Source of the DNA: Lentzea terrae
GTDB taxonomy: Bacteria; Actinomycetota; Actinomycetes; Mycobacteriales; Pseudonocardiaceae
Assembly: GCF_003265345.1 (NCBI RefSeq)
Contig: NZ_QFWW01000020.1
Coordinates: 542,346 to 606,345, forward strand
DNA: 64,000 nucleotides
Reading direction: 5' to 3'
Below the pieces are notes generated by a model. The model was not told where the DNA came from and made no database searches. It saw nothing but the letters and a program-made list of their open reading frames with translations. Numbering within the stretch: position 1 is the stretch's first letter; every line of letters begins with the position of its first letter. Position numbers and translations under genes: made by a program. This document shows positions 50,334 to 60,052 of the stretch, piece after piece.

Positions 50334-50615
50334 ATGCACGGCTACGCCGAGAACAAGGACGCCCACCTGCGCCGCCTCCGCCGGATCGAGGGGCAGGTCC
50401 GCGGCTTGCAGCGGATGATCGAGAACGACGAGTACTGCATCGACGTGCTCACCCAGATCTCCGCGGCCACCAGGGCGTTGCAGGCGGTCTCACTGGGGCT
50501 GCTCGACGAGCACCTCAAGCACTGCGTGAGCCAGGCCATCAGCGAGGGCGGCACCGCGGCCGACGCGAAGATCGCGGAAGCCAGCGACGCCATCGCCCGC
50601 CTGGTCCGTTCCTGA
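50334..50615 (+). CDS. csoR: CsoR copper-sensing repressor
   Basis: 93 aa, all-helical. The Cu(I) ligands are in place: Cys35 in NDEYCIDVL, His60 and Cys64 in LLDEHLKHCV. RRLRRIEGQVRGLQRMIE is the DNA-facing helix. GAAGGAG lies 8 bp before the ATG at 50334. It leads the operon csoR-copZ-accessory-copA behind a promoter with a CsoR dyad, so it probably represses its own operon until Cu(I) binds. Confidence 0.93.
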   Translation: MHGYAENKDAHLRRLRRIEGQVRGLQRMIENDEYCIDVLTQISAATRALQAVSLGLLDEHLKHCVSQAISEGGTAADAKIAEASDAIARLVRS

Positions 50616-50633
50616 CCCGTGAGGAGACAGACC

Positions 50634-50840
50634 ATGAACGAGTCCGTGCACACCGTCAACGGCATGACCTGTGGCCACTGCGTCAGCTCGGTGACCGAGG
50701 AGGTCGGCCGGATCAGCGGCGTCAGCGACGTGCGCGTCGACCTGCCGACCGGCCGGGTCACGATCACCAGCACCGCACCGGTCGCGCTGGCCGACGTGCG
50801 GGCCGCGGTCACCGAAGCCGGCTACGAGCTGGCGGGCTGA
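50634..50840 (+). CDS. copZ: Copper chaperone CopZ
   Basis: 68 aa, ferredoxin-like HMA fold. NGMTCGHCVSSV gives the CxxC Cu(I) site (Cys13, Cys16) and ends with VTEAGYELAG. It delivers copper to CopA, whose N-terminal domain has the same motif. It sits 18 bp after csoR and 3 bp before the next gene. Confidence 0.93.
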   Translation: MNESVHTVNGMTCGHCVSSVTEEVGRISGVSDVRVDLPTGRVTITSTAPVALADVRAAVTEAGYELAG

Positions 50841-50843
50841 GCG

Positions 50844-51725
50844 ATGAGGACCGGGTACAAGGTCGCCCTGTACGGCGTGGCGCTGGCCGTGATCTTCGGC
50901 GGCACCTGGGCAGTGGGTGCCGCCGCCGGACCCACGCCGACGCAAGAAGCACCGATGGCGCACACCGAGCCGCACAACGAACCCAAGGCCGAACCGGGCA
51001 GGCTCCCACCTGGACTGTCCGTTTCGGACAACGGCTACACGTTGCAGCTGCAGGAGCCGCTCGGCTTCTACATCAACGGACCGGACGGCAAGCCCGTCAC
51101 CGAGTTCGCCGTGGAGCACGAGAAGCGCCTGCACCTGATCGTCGTCCGCCGCGACGGGTCGAACTTCCGGCACGTGCACCCGGAGATGGCACCGGACGGC
51201 AAGTGGTCGGTGCCGCTGAAGCTCGAGGAGGCGGGCAGCTACCGGGTGTTCGCCGACTTCAAGCCGGAGGACGGGCCGAAGACCACGCTCGGCGCCGACG
51301 TCCAGGTCGCGGGCGACTACCGGCCGCGGCAGCACCCGAACAGCCGCACGTTCACCGTCGACGGCTACGAGGTAACCCTCAACGGTGAGCTCAGTGTCGG
51401 CACCGCGTCGACCGTCACGATCGCCATCAGCAAGAACGGCGCACCGGTGACGGACCTGCAGAACTACCTGGGCGCGAAGGGACACCTGGTCGCGCTGCGG
51501 TCGGCCGACCTCGCGTATCTGCACGTGCACCCCGAGGAGAGCGCGGAGGTGAAGTTCGCGGTCGAGGTGCCGACGGCCGGGACCTACCGCCTGTTCCTGG
51601 ACTTCCAGCACGAGGGCAAGGTCCGCACCGCCGAGTTCACGCTCTCGACGGCCGGCATCACGACCCCGGCCGCGCCGCAAACCCAGCCGCAGCCGCACGA
51701 GGAAGGAGAAGGTCATGGCCACTGA
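50844..51725 (+). CDS. Membrane-anchored His-rich protein of the copper operon
   Basis: 293 aa. One N-terminal membrane helix ([19 protein letters not shown]), then two beta-rich units with [18 protein letters not shown] and [18 protein letters not shown]. The paired HVHPE motifs and the His-rich tail ([10 protein letters not shown]) suggest extracytoplasmic copper binding. Similar proteins recur next to actinomycete copA genes without an established function. It overlaps the copA start by 11 bp, so translation is coupled. Confidence 0.78.
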   Translation: MRTGYKVALYGVALAVIFGGTWAVGAAAGPTPTQEAPMAHTEPHNEPKAEPGRLPPGLSVSDNGYTLQLQEPLGFYINGPDGKPVTEFAVEHEKRLHLIVVRRDGSNFRHVHPEMAPDGKWSVPLKLEEAGSYRVFADFKPEDGPKTTLGADVQVAGDYRPRQHPNSRTFTVDGYEVTLNGELSVGTASTVTIAISKNGAPVTDLQNYLGAKGHLVALRSADLAYLHVHPEESAEVKFAVEVPTAGTYRLFLDFQHEGKVRTAEFTLSTAGITTPAAPQTQPQPHEEGEGHGH

Positions 51726-53916
51726 AGCCACTTCTGGCACGATCGAGATCTCGATCGGCGGCATGACCTGCGCTTCGTGCGCCGCGCGGATCGAGCGCAA
51801 GCTGAACAAGCTGGACGGCGTCGAGGCGTCGGTCAACTACGCGACCGAGAAGGCCCGCATCAGCTACGCCGGTGACCTCACGCCCGCCGACTTCGTGAAG
51901 GTCGTCGAGGACACCGGTTACACCGCCGAACTCCCCCGGGCGCAGGAGGAACCGGCCGCCGAGGACGACCCGACGAAGACGTTGCGGCAGCGGCTGATCA
52001 CGGCCACCGTGCTGGCCGTGCCGGTGATCGCGCTCGCGATGATCCCGGCGCTGCAGTTCACGTACTGGCAGTGGTTGTCGCTCGCACTCGCCGGGCCGGT
52101 CGTCACCTACGCCGCGTGGCCGTTCCACAAGGCCGCGTGGACGAACCTGCGGCACGGCGCCGCCACGATGGACACGCTGATCTCCCTCGGCGTCGGCGCG
52201 GCGTTCCTGTGGTCGCTGTACGCGCTGTTCCTGGGCACCGCCGGCACGCCGGGCATGACGCACGGGTTCACGTTCACCATCGAGCGGATGGCCGGGACCG
52301 GCAACATCTACCTCGAGGTCGCGGCGGGCGTCACGATGTTCATCCTGGCCGGCCGCTACTTCGAGGCGCGGTCCAAGCGCCGCGCGGGAGCCGCTCTCAA
52401 GGCACTGCTCGAACTCGGCGCCAAGGACGTGGCCGTGCTCCGGGATGGCCGCGAGGTGCGGCTCCCCACGAACGACCTGCGCGTCGGCGACAAGTTCGTC
52501 GTGCGGCCCGGCGAGAAGATCGCCACCGACGGCGTGATCGAGGAAGGCAGCTCGGCGGTCGACGCGAGCATGCTCACCGGCGAGTCGGTGCCGGTCGAGG
52601 TCGGCGTGGGCGACTCGGTCGTCGGCGCCACGGTCAACGCGGGCGGCAGGCTCGTCGTGCGGGCCACCCGGATCGGCTCGGACACCCAGCTCGCGCAGAT
52701 GGCTCGGCTGGTCGAGGAGGCGCAGAACGGCAAGGCCGAGGTGCAGCGCCTCGCCGACCGGATCTCCGCGGTGTTCGTACCGATCGTGATCGCCCTCGCC
52801 GTCGGTACGCTGGGCTTCTGGCTGGGCACCGGCAACGGCGCGGGCGCGGCGTTCACGGCCGCGGTCGCCGTGCTGATCATCGCCTGCCCGTGTGCGCTGG
52901 GCCTGGCCACGCCGACCGCACTGCTCGTCGGCACCGGCCGCGGCGCCCAGTTGGGCATCCTGATCAAGGGCCCGGAAGTGCTGGAGTCCACCCGTCGCGT
53001 CGACACCGTCGTGCTGGACAAGACCGGCACCGTCACCACGGGCCAGATGAGTCTTGTCAGCGTTCACACTGCGGAAGACGAGGCCGAGGTCCTGAAGCTG
53101 GCCGGTGCGCTGGAGCACGCCTCCGAGCACCCGATCGCCAAGGCCATCGCCAGGGCGGCGGGCGAGGTGCCGGCCGTCGAGGACTTCCAGAACGTCGAGG
53201 GACTCGGTGTGCAGGGCGTCGTCGACGGACACGCGGTGCTCGTCGGCCGGGAGAAGCTGCTCAACGACTGGAGCGTCCAGCTCGACCCGGCGCTGACCGA
53301 GGCCAAGGAAGCGGCGGAACAGCAGGGCCGCACGGCGGTGCTGGTCGCGTGGGACGGCAAGGCCCGCGGCGTGCTCGTCGTCGCGGACACCGTCAAGCCC
53401 ACCTCGAAGGAAGCGATCGCGGGCCTGCGCGAGCTCGGGCTGCGTCCGGTGCTGCTGACCGGCGACAACGAGGCAGCGGCTCGCACCGTGGCCGCCGAGG
53501 TCGGCATCGACGAGGTCATCGCCGAGGTCCTGCCCGCGGACAAGGTCGACGTCGTGAAGCGGCTGCAGGACGAGGGCCGTGTCGTGGCGATGGTCGGCGA
53601 CGGCGTGAACGACGCCGCCGCGCTCGCCCAGGCCGACCTGGGTCTGGCCATGGGCACGGGCACGGACGTGGCAATCGAGGCGAGCGACCTCACGCTCGTG
53701 CGCGGTGACCTCAACGCCGCCGTGGACGCGATCCGGCTGTCGAGGCGCACGCTCACAACGATCAAGGGCAACCTGTTCTGGGCGTTCGCCTACAACGTCG
53801 CGGCGCTGCCGTTGGCCGCGCTCGGCCTGCTCAACCCGATGATCGCCGGCGCCGCGATGGCGTTCTCCTCGGTGTTCGTCGTCACCAACAGCCTGCGCCT
53901 GCGGGCGTTCCGCTGA
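51715..53916 (+). CDS. copA: Cu(I)-exporting P1B-type ATPase CopA
   Basis: 733 aa. One N-terminal HMA domain with GMTCASC, eight membrane helices, TGES in the actuator domain, the CPC metal site in [15 protein letters not shown], the phosphorylated DKTGTVTTG, the HP motif in SEHPIAKAI, and [16 protein letters not shown]. These define a Cu(I)/Ag(I) exporter of the cytoplasmic membrane. AGGAAGGAG lies before the ATG at 51715. Last gene of the csoR operon. Confidence 0.95.
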   Translation: MATEATSGTIEISIGGMTCASCAARIERKLNKLDGVEASVNYATEKARISYAGDLTPADFVKVVEDTGYTAELPRAQEEPAAEDDPTKTLRQRLITATVLAVPVIALAMIPALQFTYWQWLSLALAGPVVTYAAWPFHKAAWTNLRHGAATMDTLISLGVGAAFLWSLYALFLGTAGTPGMTHGFTFTIERMAGTGNIYLEVAAGVTMFILAGRYFEARSKRRAGAALKALLELGAKDVAVLRDGREVRLPTNDLRVGDKFVVRPGEKIATDGVIEEGSSAVDASMLTGESVPVEVGVGDSVVGATVNAGGRLVVRATRIGSDTQLAQMARLVEEAQNGKAEVQRLADRISAVFVPIVIALAVGTLGFWLGTGNGAGAAFTAAVAVLIIACPCALGLATPTALLVGTGRGAQLGILIKGPEVLESTRRVDTVVLDKTGTVTTGQMSLVSVHTAEDEAEVLKLAGALEHASEHPIAKAIARAAGEVPAVEDFQNVEGLGVQGVVDGHAVLVGREKLLNDWSVQLDPALTEAKEAAEQQGRTAVLVAWDGKARGVLVVADTVKPTSKEAIAGLRELGLRPVLLTGDNEAAARTVAAEVGIDEVIAEVLPADKVDVVKRLQDEGRVVAMVGDGVNDAAALAQADLGLAMGTGTDVAIEASDLTLVRGDLNAAVDAIRLSRRTLTTIKGNLFWAFAYNVAALPLAALGLLNPMIAGAAMAFSSVFVVTNSLRLRAFR

Positions 53917-53978
53917 CACGGCCCTCACGGGTGGTTTCGTAGCCTCGGCACATCAGTTCCCGATCCACAGGAGCAGGT

Positions 53979-54821
53979 GTGCCGAGGTTTGCGCTGGTCA
54001 CAGCGTTGTTGTTCGCGCTGACCGCGTGTTCCTCGACCCCGCCGACGCCCACGCCGGCACCCACGTCGAGCAGTGCGCAGCCACCGGCCGAGCAGCAGGT
54101 CCACGTGTCGATCGGCGACTCCTACGCCACAGGTCTCGGACCAGGCGGCACCAGTGCGAGCTTCGCCCGGATCGTGGCCGAGAAGTCCGGCCGGAAGCTG
54201 ATCAACCTCGCCTGCAACGGCGCCACCTCCGCCGACCTCGCCACGAAGCCCGCGTGCGGACCGGACGCCGGCGGCAAGACCCAGCTCGACGCCGCAGTCG
54301 GGGCGGTGCGCGGCCGGAAGGCGGGCCTGGTCACGGTGGTGATCGGTGGCAACGACCTGGCGCCGTGCGCGATCTCCCAGGACCCGCTGCATTGCGCGAC
54401 CACGACCGTCGCCGGCGTCAGGAACAACGTCGCCGCCGCGCTCGCCGAGCTGCGGGAGGCCGCGCCGGACGTGCAGATCGTCGGGCTGACCTATCCCGAC
54501 GTGTTCCTCGGCGCGTGGGTGAACCCGTCGTTCCCCAACGGCAAGAACATCGCCCAGCTGTCGGTCCCGATGTTCCAGGACTTCAACGGCACGATCGCGG
54601 CCGTGTACGCGAAGTTCGGCGCGAAGTTCGCCGACGTCACGAACACGACCGGCGGCTACGCCGCCTTGACCGAGCTGACGCAGGACCCGAAGTACGGCCA
54701 GATCCCCACCTCGGTCGCCAAGGTGTGCACGCTCACCTACTTCTGCGACCGCACCGACGTGCACCCGACGCCCGCGGGTCACCAGGCGATCGCGGACACC
54801 GTCCTCGCCGCGAGCCGCTGA
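53979..54821 (+). CDS. SGNH/GDSL hydrolase lipoprotein 1
   Basis: 280 aa. Lipobox LTAC (Cys17), a Pro/Ser linker, then block I IGDSYATG with the catalytic Ser, GNGAT-type CNGATSADL, block III IGGNDLAPC, and block V DVHPTPAGHQ with Asp and His. It is a surface-anchored esterase or lipase of the SGNH family with four Cys that may form disulfides. A GTG at 53979 follows CAGGAG. The next gene encodes a close paralogue. Confidence 0.85.
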   Translation: MPRFALVTALLFALTACSSTPPTPTPAPTSSSAQPPAEQQVHVSIGDSYATGLGPGGTSASFARIVAEKSGRKLINLACNGATSADLATKPACGPDAGGKTQLDAAVGAVRGRKAGLVTVVIGGNDLAPCAISQDPLHCATTTVAGVRNNVAAALAELREAAPDVQIVGLTYPDVFLGAWVNPSFPNGKNIAQLSVPMFQDFNGTIAAVYAKFGAKFADVTNTTGGYAALTELTQDPKYGQIPTSVAKVCTLTYFCDRTDVHPTPAGHQAIADTVLAASR

Positions 54822-54822
54822 G

Positions 54823-55647
54823 ATGCCAAGGCTCCCCCTGCTCGCAGCGCTGGTCCTGGCGTTGGCCGCGTGCACCTCGCCCGGTGTGGATTCCGCCGGC
54901 GTTGAGAACGCTCACCAGCGGACGTACGTGTCGATCGGCGACTCCTACGCGACGGGCTACGGCCCGGAAGGCACCGGTGCGAGCTTCGCCCAGATCGTGG
55001 CCGAACGGCAGGGGCTGAAGCTGGTCAACGTCGCCTGCAACGGCGCCACCTCCGCCGACCTGCTCTCCCAGCCCGCGTGCGGGCCCGAGGACGACAGCAG
55101 GACACAGGTCGACGCGACCGTCGACGCGTTGCGCACCGGCAACGTCGACCTGGTCACCGTCGTGATCGGCAGCAACGACCTGCTGGAGCCGTGCGCGGTG
55201 GCCGAGAACCCGGCCGAGTGCGCGGCCGCCGCGGCCGGCGACACCAAGGTCAACATCTCCGCCATGCTCACGAAGCTGCGCGAAGCGGCGCCACACGTGC
55301 AGATCGTCGGACTGTCCTACCCGGACGTGTTCCTCGGCGCCTGGGTGAACCGGGAGTTCCCGAACGGCGAGGACGTCGCCCGCACGTCGGTCACGTTGTA
55401 CGAGGACTTCAACAGCCAGATCGCCGCCGAGTACGCCAGGTTCGGCGCGAGGTACGTCGACGTCACCAGGACGACCGGCGGCTACCGAACGCTGACGGAC
55501 CTGACCGAGGACGCCAGGTACGGCCAGATCCCGGCCTCGGTCGCCGAGGTGTGCACGCTCACGTACTACTGCGACCGCGGCGACGTGCACCCGACTCCAG
55601 CAGGGCACCAGGCGATCGCGGACGCGGTCATCGCCGCGAGTCGCTGA
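54823..55647 (+). CDS. SGNH/GDSL hydrolase lipoprotein 2 (paralogue)
   Basis: 274 aa. Lipobox LAAC, SIGDSYATGYG, CNGATSADLL, IGSNDLLEPC and [16 protein letters not shown] repeat the layout of the upstream protein along the whole length, including PDVFLGAWVN. The pair is a tandem duplication separated by one base (TGA-G-ATG). The N-terminal linker is shorter and block III has Ser-Asn-Asp instead of Gly-Asn-Asp. Its 3' end overlaps the convergent sensor kinase gene by 20 bp. Confidence 0.85.
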   Translation: MPRLPLLAALVLALAACTSPGVDSAGVENAHQRTYVSIGDSYATGYGPEGTGASFAQIVAERQGLKLVNVACNGATSADLLSQPACGPEDDSRTQVDATVDALRTGNVDLVTVVIGSNDLLEPCAVAENPAECAAAAAGDTKVNISAMLTKLREAAPHVQIVGLSYPDVFLGAWVNREFPNGEDVARTSVTLYEDFNSQIAAEYARFGARYVDVTRTTGGYRTLTDLTEDARYGQIPASVAEVCTLTYYCDRGDVHPTPAGHQAIADAVIAASR

Positions 55648-57211
55648 AACGCAATGGGTCGTTGAACTCGGCCAGCACTGTCGTCCCCTCCCCCTCCGGC
55701 GACCGCACCGTGAGCCGCCCGCCCAACGCGGCCACCCGGTCCTCCAGCCCGCGCAGCCCTGACGCACCACCCATGCCGTTATCGCTCACATCGACCGTGA
55801 CCAGCCCGTCGACGCACCGCACCTCGATCCGCACCTCGCGCGCCCGAGAGTGCTTGGCCGCGTTGGTGAGCGCCTCCGCGACCACGAAGTAGCAGGTCCG
55901 TTCCGCGACAGGCGAAAGCCGCTCCTCCGGTACACCGACGAGCACCGCCGGTACCGCGGACCGTTCCACGAGCGACAGCAACGCCGGACCGAGCCCGGCA
56001 TCCGTCAACAGCACCGGATAGATGCCACGAGCGAGCTCACGCAGCTCGTCCAACGCCCTGGCCAGCTCCTCGCGTGCGGCGGCCAGCAGTTCGGGCGAGT
56101 TCTCCGCCAATCGCAACGTGAGCAGCACCGACACCAACCGCTGCTGCGCGCCGTCGTGGAGATCGCGTTCGACCTGGCGGCGTGCGTCGTCAGCCGCATC
56201 CACGAGGCGTTGCGCCCGCAGCTCGTTCTGCAGAGCCAAAGCCGCACTCGCCGCGACCGCCCGCACGAACCCGGGATCCAGCGCGGGATCGTGCACGAGC
56301 GCCGCCAGCCGCGTCCCGCCTGCCTCGAGATAGGTCACACCCCGCGTGGTCGACGCCACCTCGCCGTAGACGATCTCCAGCGACGGGTCGTGCAACGTGC
56401 GCGCCAACACCGACCGCAGGTCGTCCGGCAGCCCGGCCCCCAGCGAGACGGCCAGGTCCCCGACCGCCGACTGGTCCAGCCGCGCCCGCAGCAGCCCGTA
56501 GAGCAACGCCAGCGGCCACCCGACCAGCACCACCTCGGTGGACCACTGCAACGCCACCTGCACGGCCGACGGCAACCCGAGCAACGCCGCCAGGTACGTC
56601 ACGACCACGGTCAGCCCGATCGCCGCGGCACCCCACACGACCGGCCCGAGATCGCGCCGGGCCACGCTGCCCGACCGCAGCCAGCGCGTGATCATCCGGG
56701 CCGACAGTGCGCAGAACAGCACGATCGCGCTGATCATCACAACCACGGCGACGGCCGGCACGCGGGGCGACGAGACCTCGCGGATCACCACGATGTTCTG
56801 CGGCCCGTCCACCGGCGAGACCAGCACATAGCCGACGTTGACCGGCACTGTCAGCAAATAGGCAACGCTGACAACTACGCGCTGCCAACGACTTGTGATG
56901 CGTCCGGTCGGATAGGTCACCAGGAGATGCCCCAGCACCGCCAGGTAGAACGTTTTGAAAGCGATCCCTATGAAGAACGCGACATCGTTCTCGATCGCCC
57001 CGGCCAGCCGCACGAACCAGGCCAGCCCGACCGCGATCATCAACTGCCCGGAGAAGCTGTCCGGGCGCCGGTCCGCCGCCTCGACGCCCGCGCCGATGAA
57101 CGACAGCCCCACCGCGAGGTTGAGCACGACCGCGGGCACCGACACCTCGTAGCCGCCCCAGACCAGCGCGGCCAGCGCGAGGAACCCGGTGCCCAGCCAG
57201 AGGACTCTCAT
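55628..57211 (-). CDS. NarL-type sensor histidine kinase
   Basis: 527 aa. Eight or so N-terminal hydrophobic segments (residues 1-240), a short GAF-like region, then HisKA_3 with [17 protein letters not shown] carrying the phospho-His. The ATPase has [12 protein letters not shown] and [14 protein letters not shown]. It phosphorylates the response regulator encoded 3 bp upstream (4-bp overlap). The multi-helix sensor suggests a membrane or lipid-linked stimulus. The Asn box and G box are intact. Confidence 0.9.
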   Translation of the reverse strand: MRVLWLGTGFLALAALVWGGYEVSVPAVVLNLAVGLSFIGAGVEAADRRPDSFSGQLMIAVGLAWFVRLAGAIENDVAFFIGIAFKTFYLAVLGHLLVTYPTGRITSRWQRVVVSVAYLLTVPVNVGYVLVSPVDGPQNIVVIREVSSPRVPAVAVVVMISAIVLFCALSARMITRWLRSGSVARRDLGPVVWGAAAIGLTVVVTYLAALLGLPSAVQVALQWSTEVVLVGWPLALLYGLLRARLDQSAVGDLAVSLGAGLPDDLRSVLARTLHDPSLEIVYGEVASTTRGVTYLEAGGTRLAALVHDPALDPGFVRAVAASAALALQNELRAQRLVDAADDARRQVERDLHDGAQQRLVSVLLTLRLAENSPELLAAAREELARALDELRELARGIYPVLLTDAGLGPALLSLVERSAVPAVLVGVPEERLSPVAERTCYFVVAEALTNAAKHSRAREVRIEVRCVDGLVTVDVSDNGMGGASGLRGLEDRVAALGGRLTVRSPEGEGTTVLAEFNDPLRFSDSRR

Positions 57212-57852
57212 CGGCGCAGGTAGGCGAGCACGGCCAGCACGCGCCGGTTGTCGTCGGGTCCCTGCTGCAGCCCGAGCTTGGTGAACACCGACCGCACGTA
57301 CGCCTCGACGGTCTTGGGGCTGAGGAACAACCGCTCGCAGATCGCCTGGTTCGACCGTCCCTCGGCCATCACGGCGAGCACCTCGCGTTCCCGTTCCGAC
57401 AACGTCTCCAGCGGGTCGTCGACCCGCCGTCGTCCGACCAGCGTCGCCACCACGCCGGGATCGATCACCAGCCCGCCCGCCGCGACCCTGCGCACCGCGT
57501 CGGAGAGTTCGGCGAGGTCGGCCACCCGGTCCTTGAGCAGGTACCCGGCCCCGCGCGCGTCCGCGTCCAGCAACTGCAGCGCGTAGTGCGGCTCGACGTG
57601 CGCCGACAGCACCAGCACGCCGATCGCGGGGTAGGTCGTGCGGATCTCCCGCGCCGCATCGAGGCCCTCGGTGGTGAAGCCCGGTGGCATCCGGATGTCC
57701 ACGACCACCACGTCCGGCGGGTCGGCGTGCACCCGAGCCAGGAGCTCGGCCGCGTCGCCGACCTTCGCCACCACCTCGAACCCCGCATCCGTGAGCAACC
57801 GCGCCACACCCTCGCGGAACAACGCCGCGTCGTCAGCCAGTGCCACCCGCAT
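57208..57852 (-). CDS. NarL/FixJ-type response regulator
   Basis: 214 aa. Receiver domain with [17 protein letters not shown] and [10 protein letters not shown] (phospho-acceptor Asp), and LLKDRVADL with the conserved Lys. LuxR-type helix-turn-helix at the end: [44 protein letters not shown]. The ATG at 57852 was preferred over a TTG 12 bp upstream. It overlaps the kinase gene by 4 bp and the membrane-protein gene by 20 bp, forming one operon. Confidence 0.92.
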   Translation of the reverse strand: MRVALADDAALFREGVARLLTDAGFEVVAKVGDAAELLARVHADPPDVVVVDIRMPPGFTTEGLDAAREIRTTYPAIGVLVLSAHVEPHYALQLLDADARGAGYLLKDRVADLAELSDAVRRVAAGGLVIDPGVVATLVGRRRVDDPLETLSEREREVLAVMAEGRSNQAICERLFLSPKTVEAYVRSVFTKLGLQQGPDDNRRVLAVLAYLRR

Positions 57853-58363
57853 GGGCCGATGCAACCACGTGCGCGACCTTTCGGCGCCGCCACATGAACA
57901 ACAGGACCGCGTTCAACACGACGAGTCCAGCCGCGGCCGGGTAGAAGAGCTGCATCGCGGCCTGGAAGTCGCTGATCGCGAACGACCACGCGATCTTGAA
58001 CAACCCACCGGCGTTGATCGCGACCAGCGCCCAGGCCATCGACCGCCGCCACAACGCGGCGGTCAGCCCTCCCAGGAACAACGGCACGACAAGAGCCATC
58101 GCGATCTTCGCTGGGGTCCACTCTCCCAGCAGGTACTCGCGCTCGGCGGCGAGGAACTCGATCGCTCCCGGCGTCGGGTGCTCCGGCGCGGGGAACCACG
58201 CCATGCTCGTCGCCAGCGCGACCAGCGTCAGCCCGATGCCCCACCAGCTGCGCTTGTAGCTGAAGTACGCGAACGGCAGCAGGAACAGCGGCCGGATGTA
58301 CCAGCTGAGCTCGTTGTGATGCCGTGCCCACGCCCACGAGGCAACCTCGTTCAGCCACTCCAT
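57833..58363 (-). CDS. Small integral membrane protein upstream of the two-component genes
   Basis: 176 aa, about five membrane helices, beginning [26 protein letters not shown]. Its polar motifs resemble a widespread uncharacterised actinomycete membrane family; no function is known to me. AAAGGAGAAG before the ATG at 58363 is a strong ribosome site. Overlap with the response regulator (20 bp) suggests it is part of the same signalling unit. Confidence 0.75.
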   Translation of the reverse strand: MEWLNEVASWAWARHHNELSWYIRPLFLLPFAYFSYKRSWWGIGLTLVALATSMAWFPAPEHPTPGAIEFLAAEREYLLGEWTPAKIAMALVVPLFLGGLTAALWRRSMAWALVAINAGGLFKIAWSFAISDFQAAMQLFYPAAAGLVVLNAVLLFMWRRRKVAHVVASAHAGGTG

Positions 58364-58533
58364 CGTCTTCTCCTTTCGAGTGGCTTTCAGAGTTCGCGTT
58401 CTCAAGCGCCGGAACTACGAGGGCATCCCGTGAACTCCGGGCAGGGTTATCCCCGTATTACCCGAAAGCCTCTGTCGGTCGGCGGCGCCGGCTGACAGGC
58501 TCTGGAACCGTTGCCGCAGCGAGGATGTGTTCG

Positions 58534-59487
58534 ATGACAGTGCTCCCGCAAAGCATGGACGTCCTGCACCGGCTCAACGACGCCGTGGACGGGTTCCTGC
58601 GCAGTGAGAAGGAGTTCAACCTCACCGATCCCGCCACGCACATGCTGGTCGGGGGCCGCTTCCGCACGCTCGGCACGCAGATCGGCGCCAGTGTGCTCGC
58701 GGGCGTGCCGGACGAGGACATCGCCGCGATCGTCCAGCCAGCCAGGTCCGCATGTGCACGTTCACCTTTCATGCGCAGCGAGGAGGAGTGGACCCGCGGC
58801 TACCCGAGCGACTTCCGGCTCGTGGAGCACGTCCTGGCCCAGGCCAACGGCGCCGCGCCGGGCACCCTCGCCTGGCACGTCGAGACCAGCCTGCAGAGCT
58901 CGGCGATCACCCAGCAGCAGCGCAACCGGGTGATGCACCAGGCCCGCCTGATCAGCGACGTGCTGACCGCACCGCGCAACGGCCCGCGCTCGGTGCTGCT
59001 GATCGCCTCGGGAGCCGCGCCCGACCTGCGGAGCATCCCGCCGGGCATCGTCCGCCCCGGCGACCGGTTCGTGCTGACCGACGTCGACCCGGACGCGCTG
59101 GCACTGGCCCAGAAGCGGCTCGGCCTGCTCAACGACTTCACCACCGCGGTGCCCGGCAACATCTTCCGCGCGCTCGGCCCGTTGGCGGAGCTCGGGCCGT
59201 TCGACCTCGTGCTCGTCAACGGCCTCTACGACTACCTCAACGACCGCGCGGCCGTCCGCCTGACGGAGGCCGTGCTGACCAGGCTCTGCCGGCCGGGTGG
59301 CACGTTCTACTTCTCCTGCACCGCGGTCGGGAACCCGTTCCGGTGGCCGCTGGAGTACCTCATGGAGTGGCAGGTGATCGAACGCGACGAGGCCGCCGTG
59401 CGTGCGCTGCTGCCGGGCTGCGACGTTTCGGTGGGCGTCGACCCGACCGGGCTCGCGTTGCTCACGCACGTCCGGACTCGTCGGTGA
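58534..59487 (+). CDS. Class I SAM-dependent methyltransferase-like protein
   Basis: 317 aa. An N-terminal helical domain (1-130) precedes a Rossmann-type domain with VLLIASGAAPDLRSI at the SAM site, VLTDVDPDALALAQKRL as the acidic strand, FDLVLVNGLYDYLNDRAAVRLTEAVL, and PGGTFYFSCTAVGNPFRWPLEYLMEW. The layout resembles methyltransferases of the CheR or extracellular-factor type; substrate unknown. GAGG lies 10 bp before the ATG at 58534. It stands alone, convergent with the DUF4386-like gene (26-bp overlap). Confidence 0.78.
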   Translation: MTVLPQSMDVLHRLNDAVDGFLRSEKEFNLTDPATHMLVGGRFRTLGTQIGASVLAGVPDEDIAAIVQPARSACARSPFMRSEEEWTRGYPSDFRLVEHVLAQANGAAPGTLAWHVETSLQSSAITQQQRNRVMHQARLISDVLTAPRNGPRSVLLIASGAAPDLRSIPPGIVRPGDRFVLTDVDPDALALAQKRLGLLNDFTTAVPGNIFRALGPLAELGPFDLVLVNGLYDYLNDRAAVRLTEAVLTRLCRPGGTFYFSCTAVGNPFRWPLEYLMEWQVIERDEAAVRALLPGCDVSVGVDPTGLALLTHVRTRR

Positions 59488-59989
59488 AGCCTTTCACCAG
59501 GAGCCAGACCGCGAGCACCATCTCGTTGATCGCCAGCGGCACGAAGAAGGAGCTGGCCTGTGTTTGTGTGAGGACGTCGAGCAGCACGAGCACCGCACCG
59601 GTCAGATAGGGCACCACGGCGACGAGGGCCCACACGGAGATCCAGCGCGGCACGAGCCGAGACCGGAAGAGCAGGACGTTCAGCAGCACGACGCTCACGC
59701 AGAAGTAGATGGCGCTGGCGTGGCCCCACAGCTCATCTGCTTTTAGGTGAGCGATCGGTGCGATGGCGGTCATCAGGAAGACGACTTCCAACGTTCTGGC
59801 GACGACGTACCCCATCGCGGCGCCTTCGCCGTGTTGTTTGAGGACGGGGAACAGCGTCGGTGCGATGAACACGATGGCCACGGCCATGAGGAACACGCAC
59901 AGCCCGCGGGTTGTGCCTTGTGTGGCGGCGCTGACCACTCCTGAGGCCGTGGCGATGATGAAGAGGGAACCGGTGATCCGTGCTGTCAT
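59462..59989 (-). CDS. DUF4386-like integral membrane protein
   Basis: 175 aa, six hydrophobic segments. RITGSLFIIATASGVVSAA, FIAPTLFPVLKQHGEGAAMGYVVARTLEVVF and WGHASAIYFCVSVVLLNVLLFRSRLVPRWISVWAL match the DUF4386 pattern. Typical members are about 220 aa; part of the first loop and helix 2 are missing. No function is known. It is divergent from the second SARP gene, with a 63-bp gap. Confidence 0.75.
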   Translation of the reverse strand: MTARITGSLFIIATASGVVSAATQGTTRGLCVFLMAVAIVFIAPTLFPVLKQHGEGAAMGYVVARTLEVVFLMTAIAPIAHLKADELWGHASAIYFCVSVVLLNVLLFRSRLVPRWISVWALVAVVPYLTGAVLVLLDVLTQTQASSFFVPLAINEMVLAVWLLVKGFTDESGRA

Positions 59990-60052
59990 GGCCGTGAGGT
60001 TGGCTCGCGTCGGTGTGCGGCCGGTGTGCGTGTGGTGTGTGAGAATTCGCCG

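Noticed and set aside
57464-58358. A 297-residue minus-strand frame across the response regulator and membrane-protein genes
   Set aside because: It is a different frame of two well-supported overlapping genes and has no motif.
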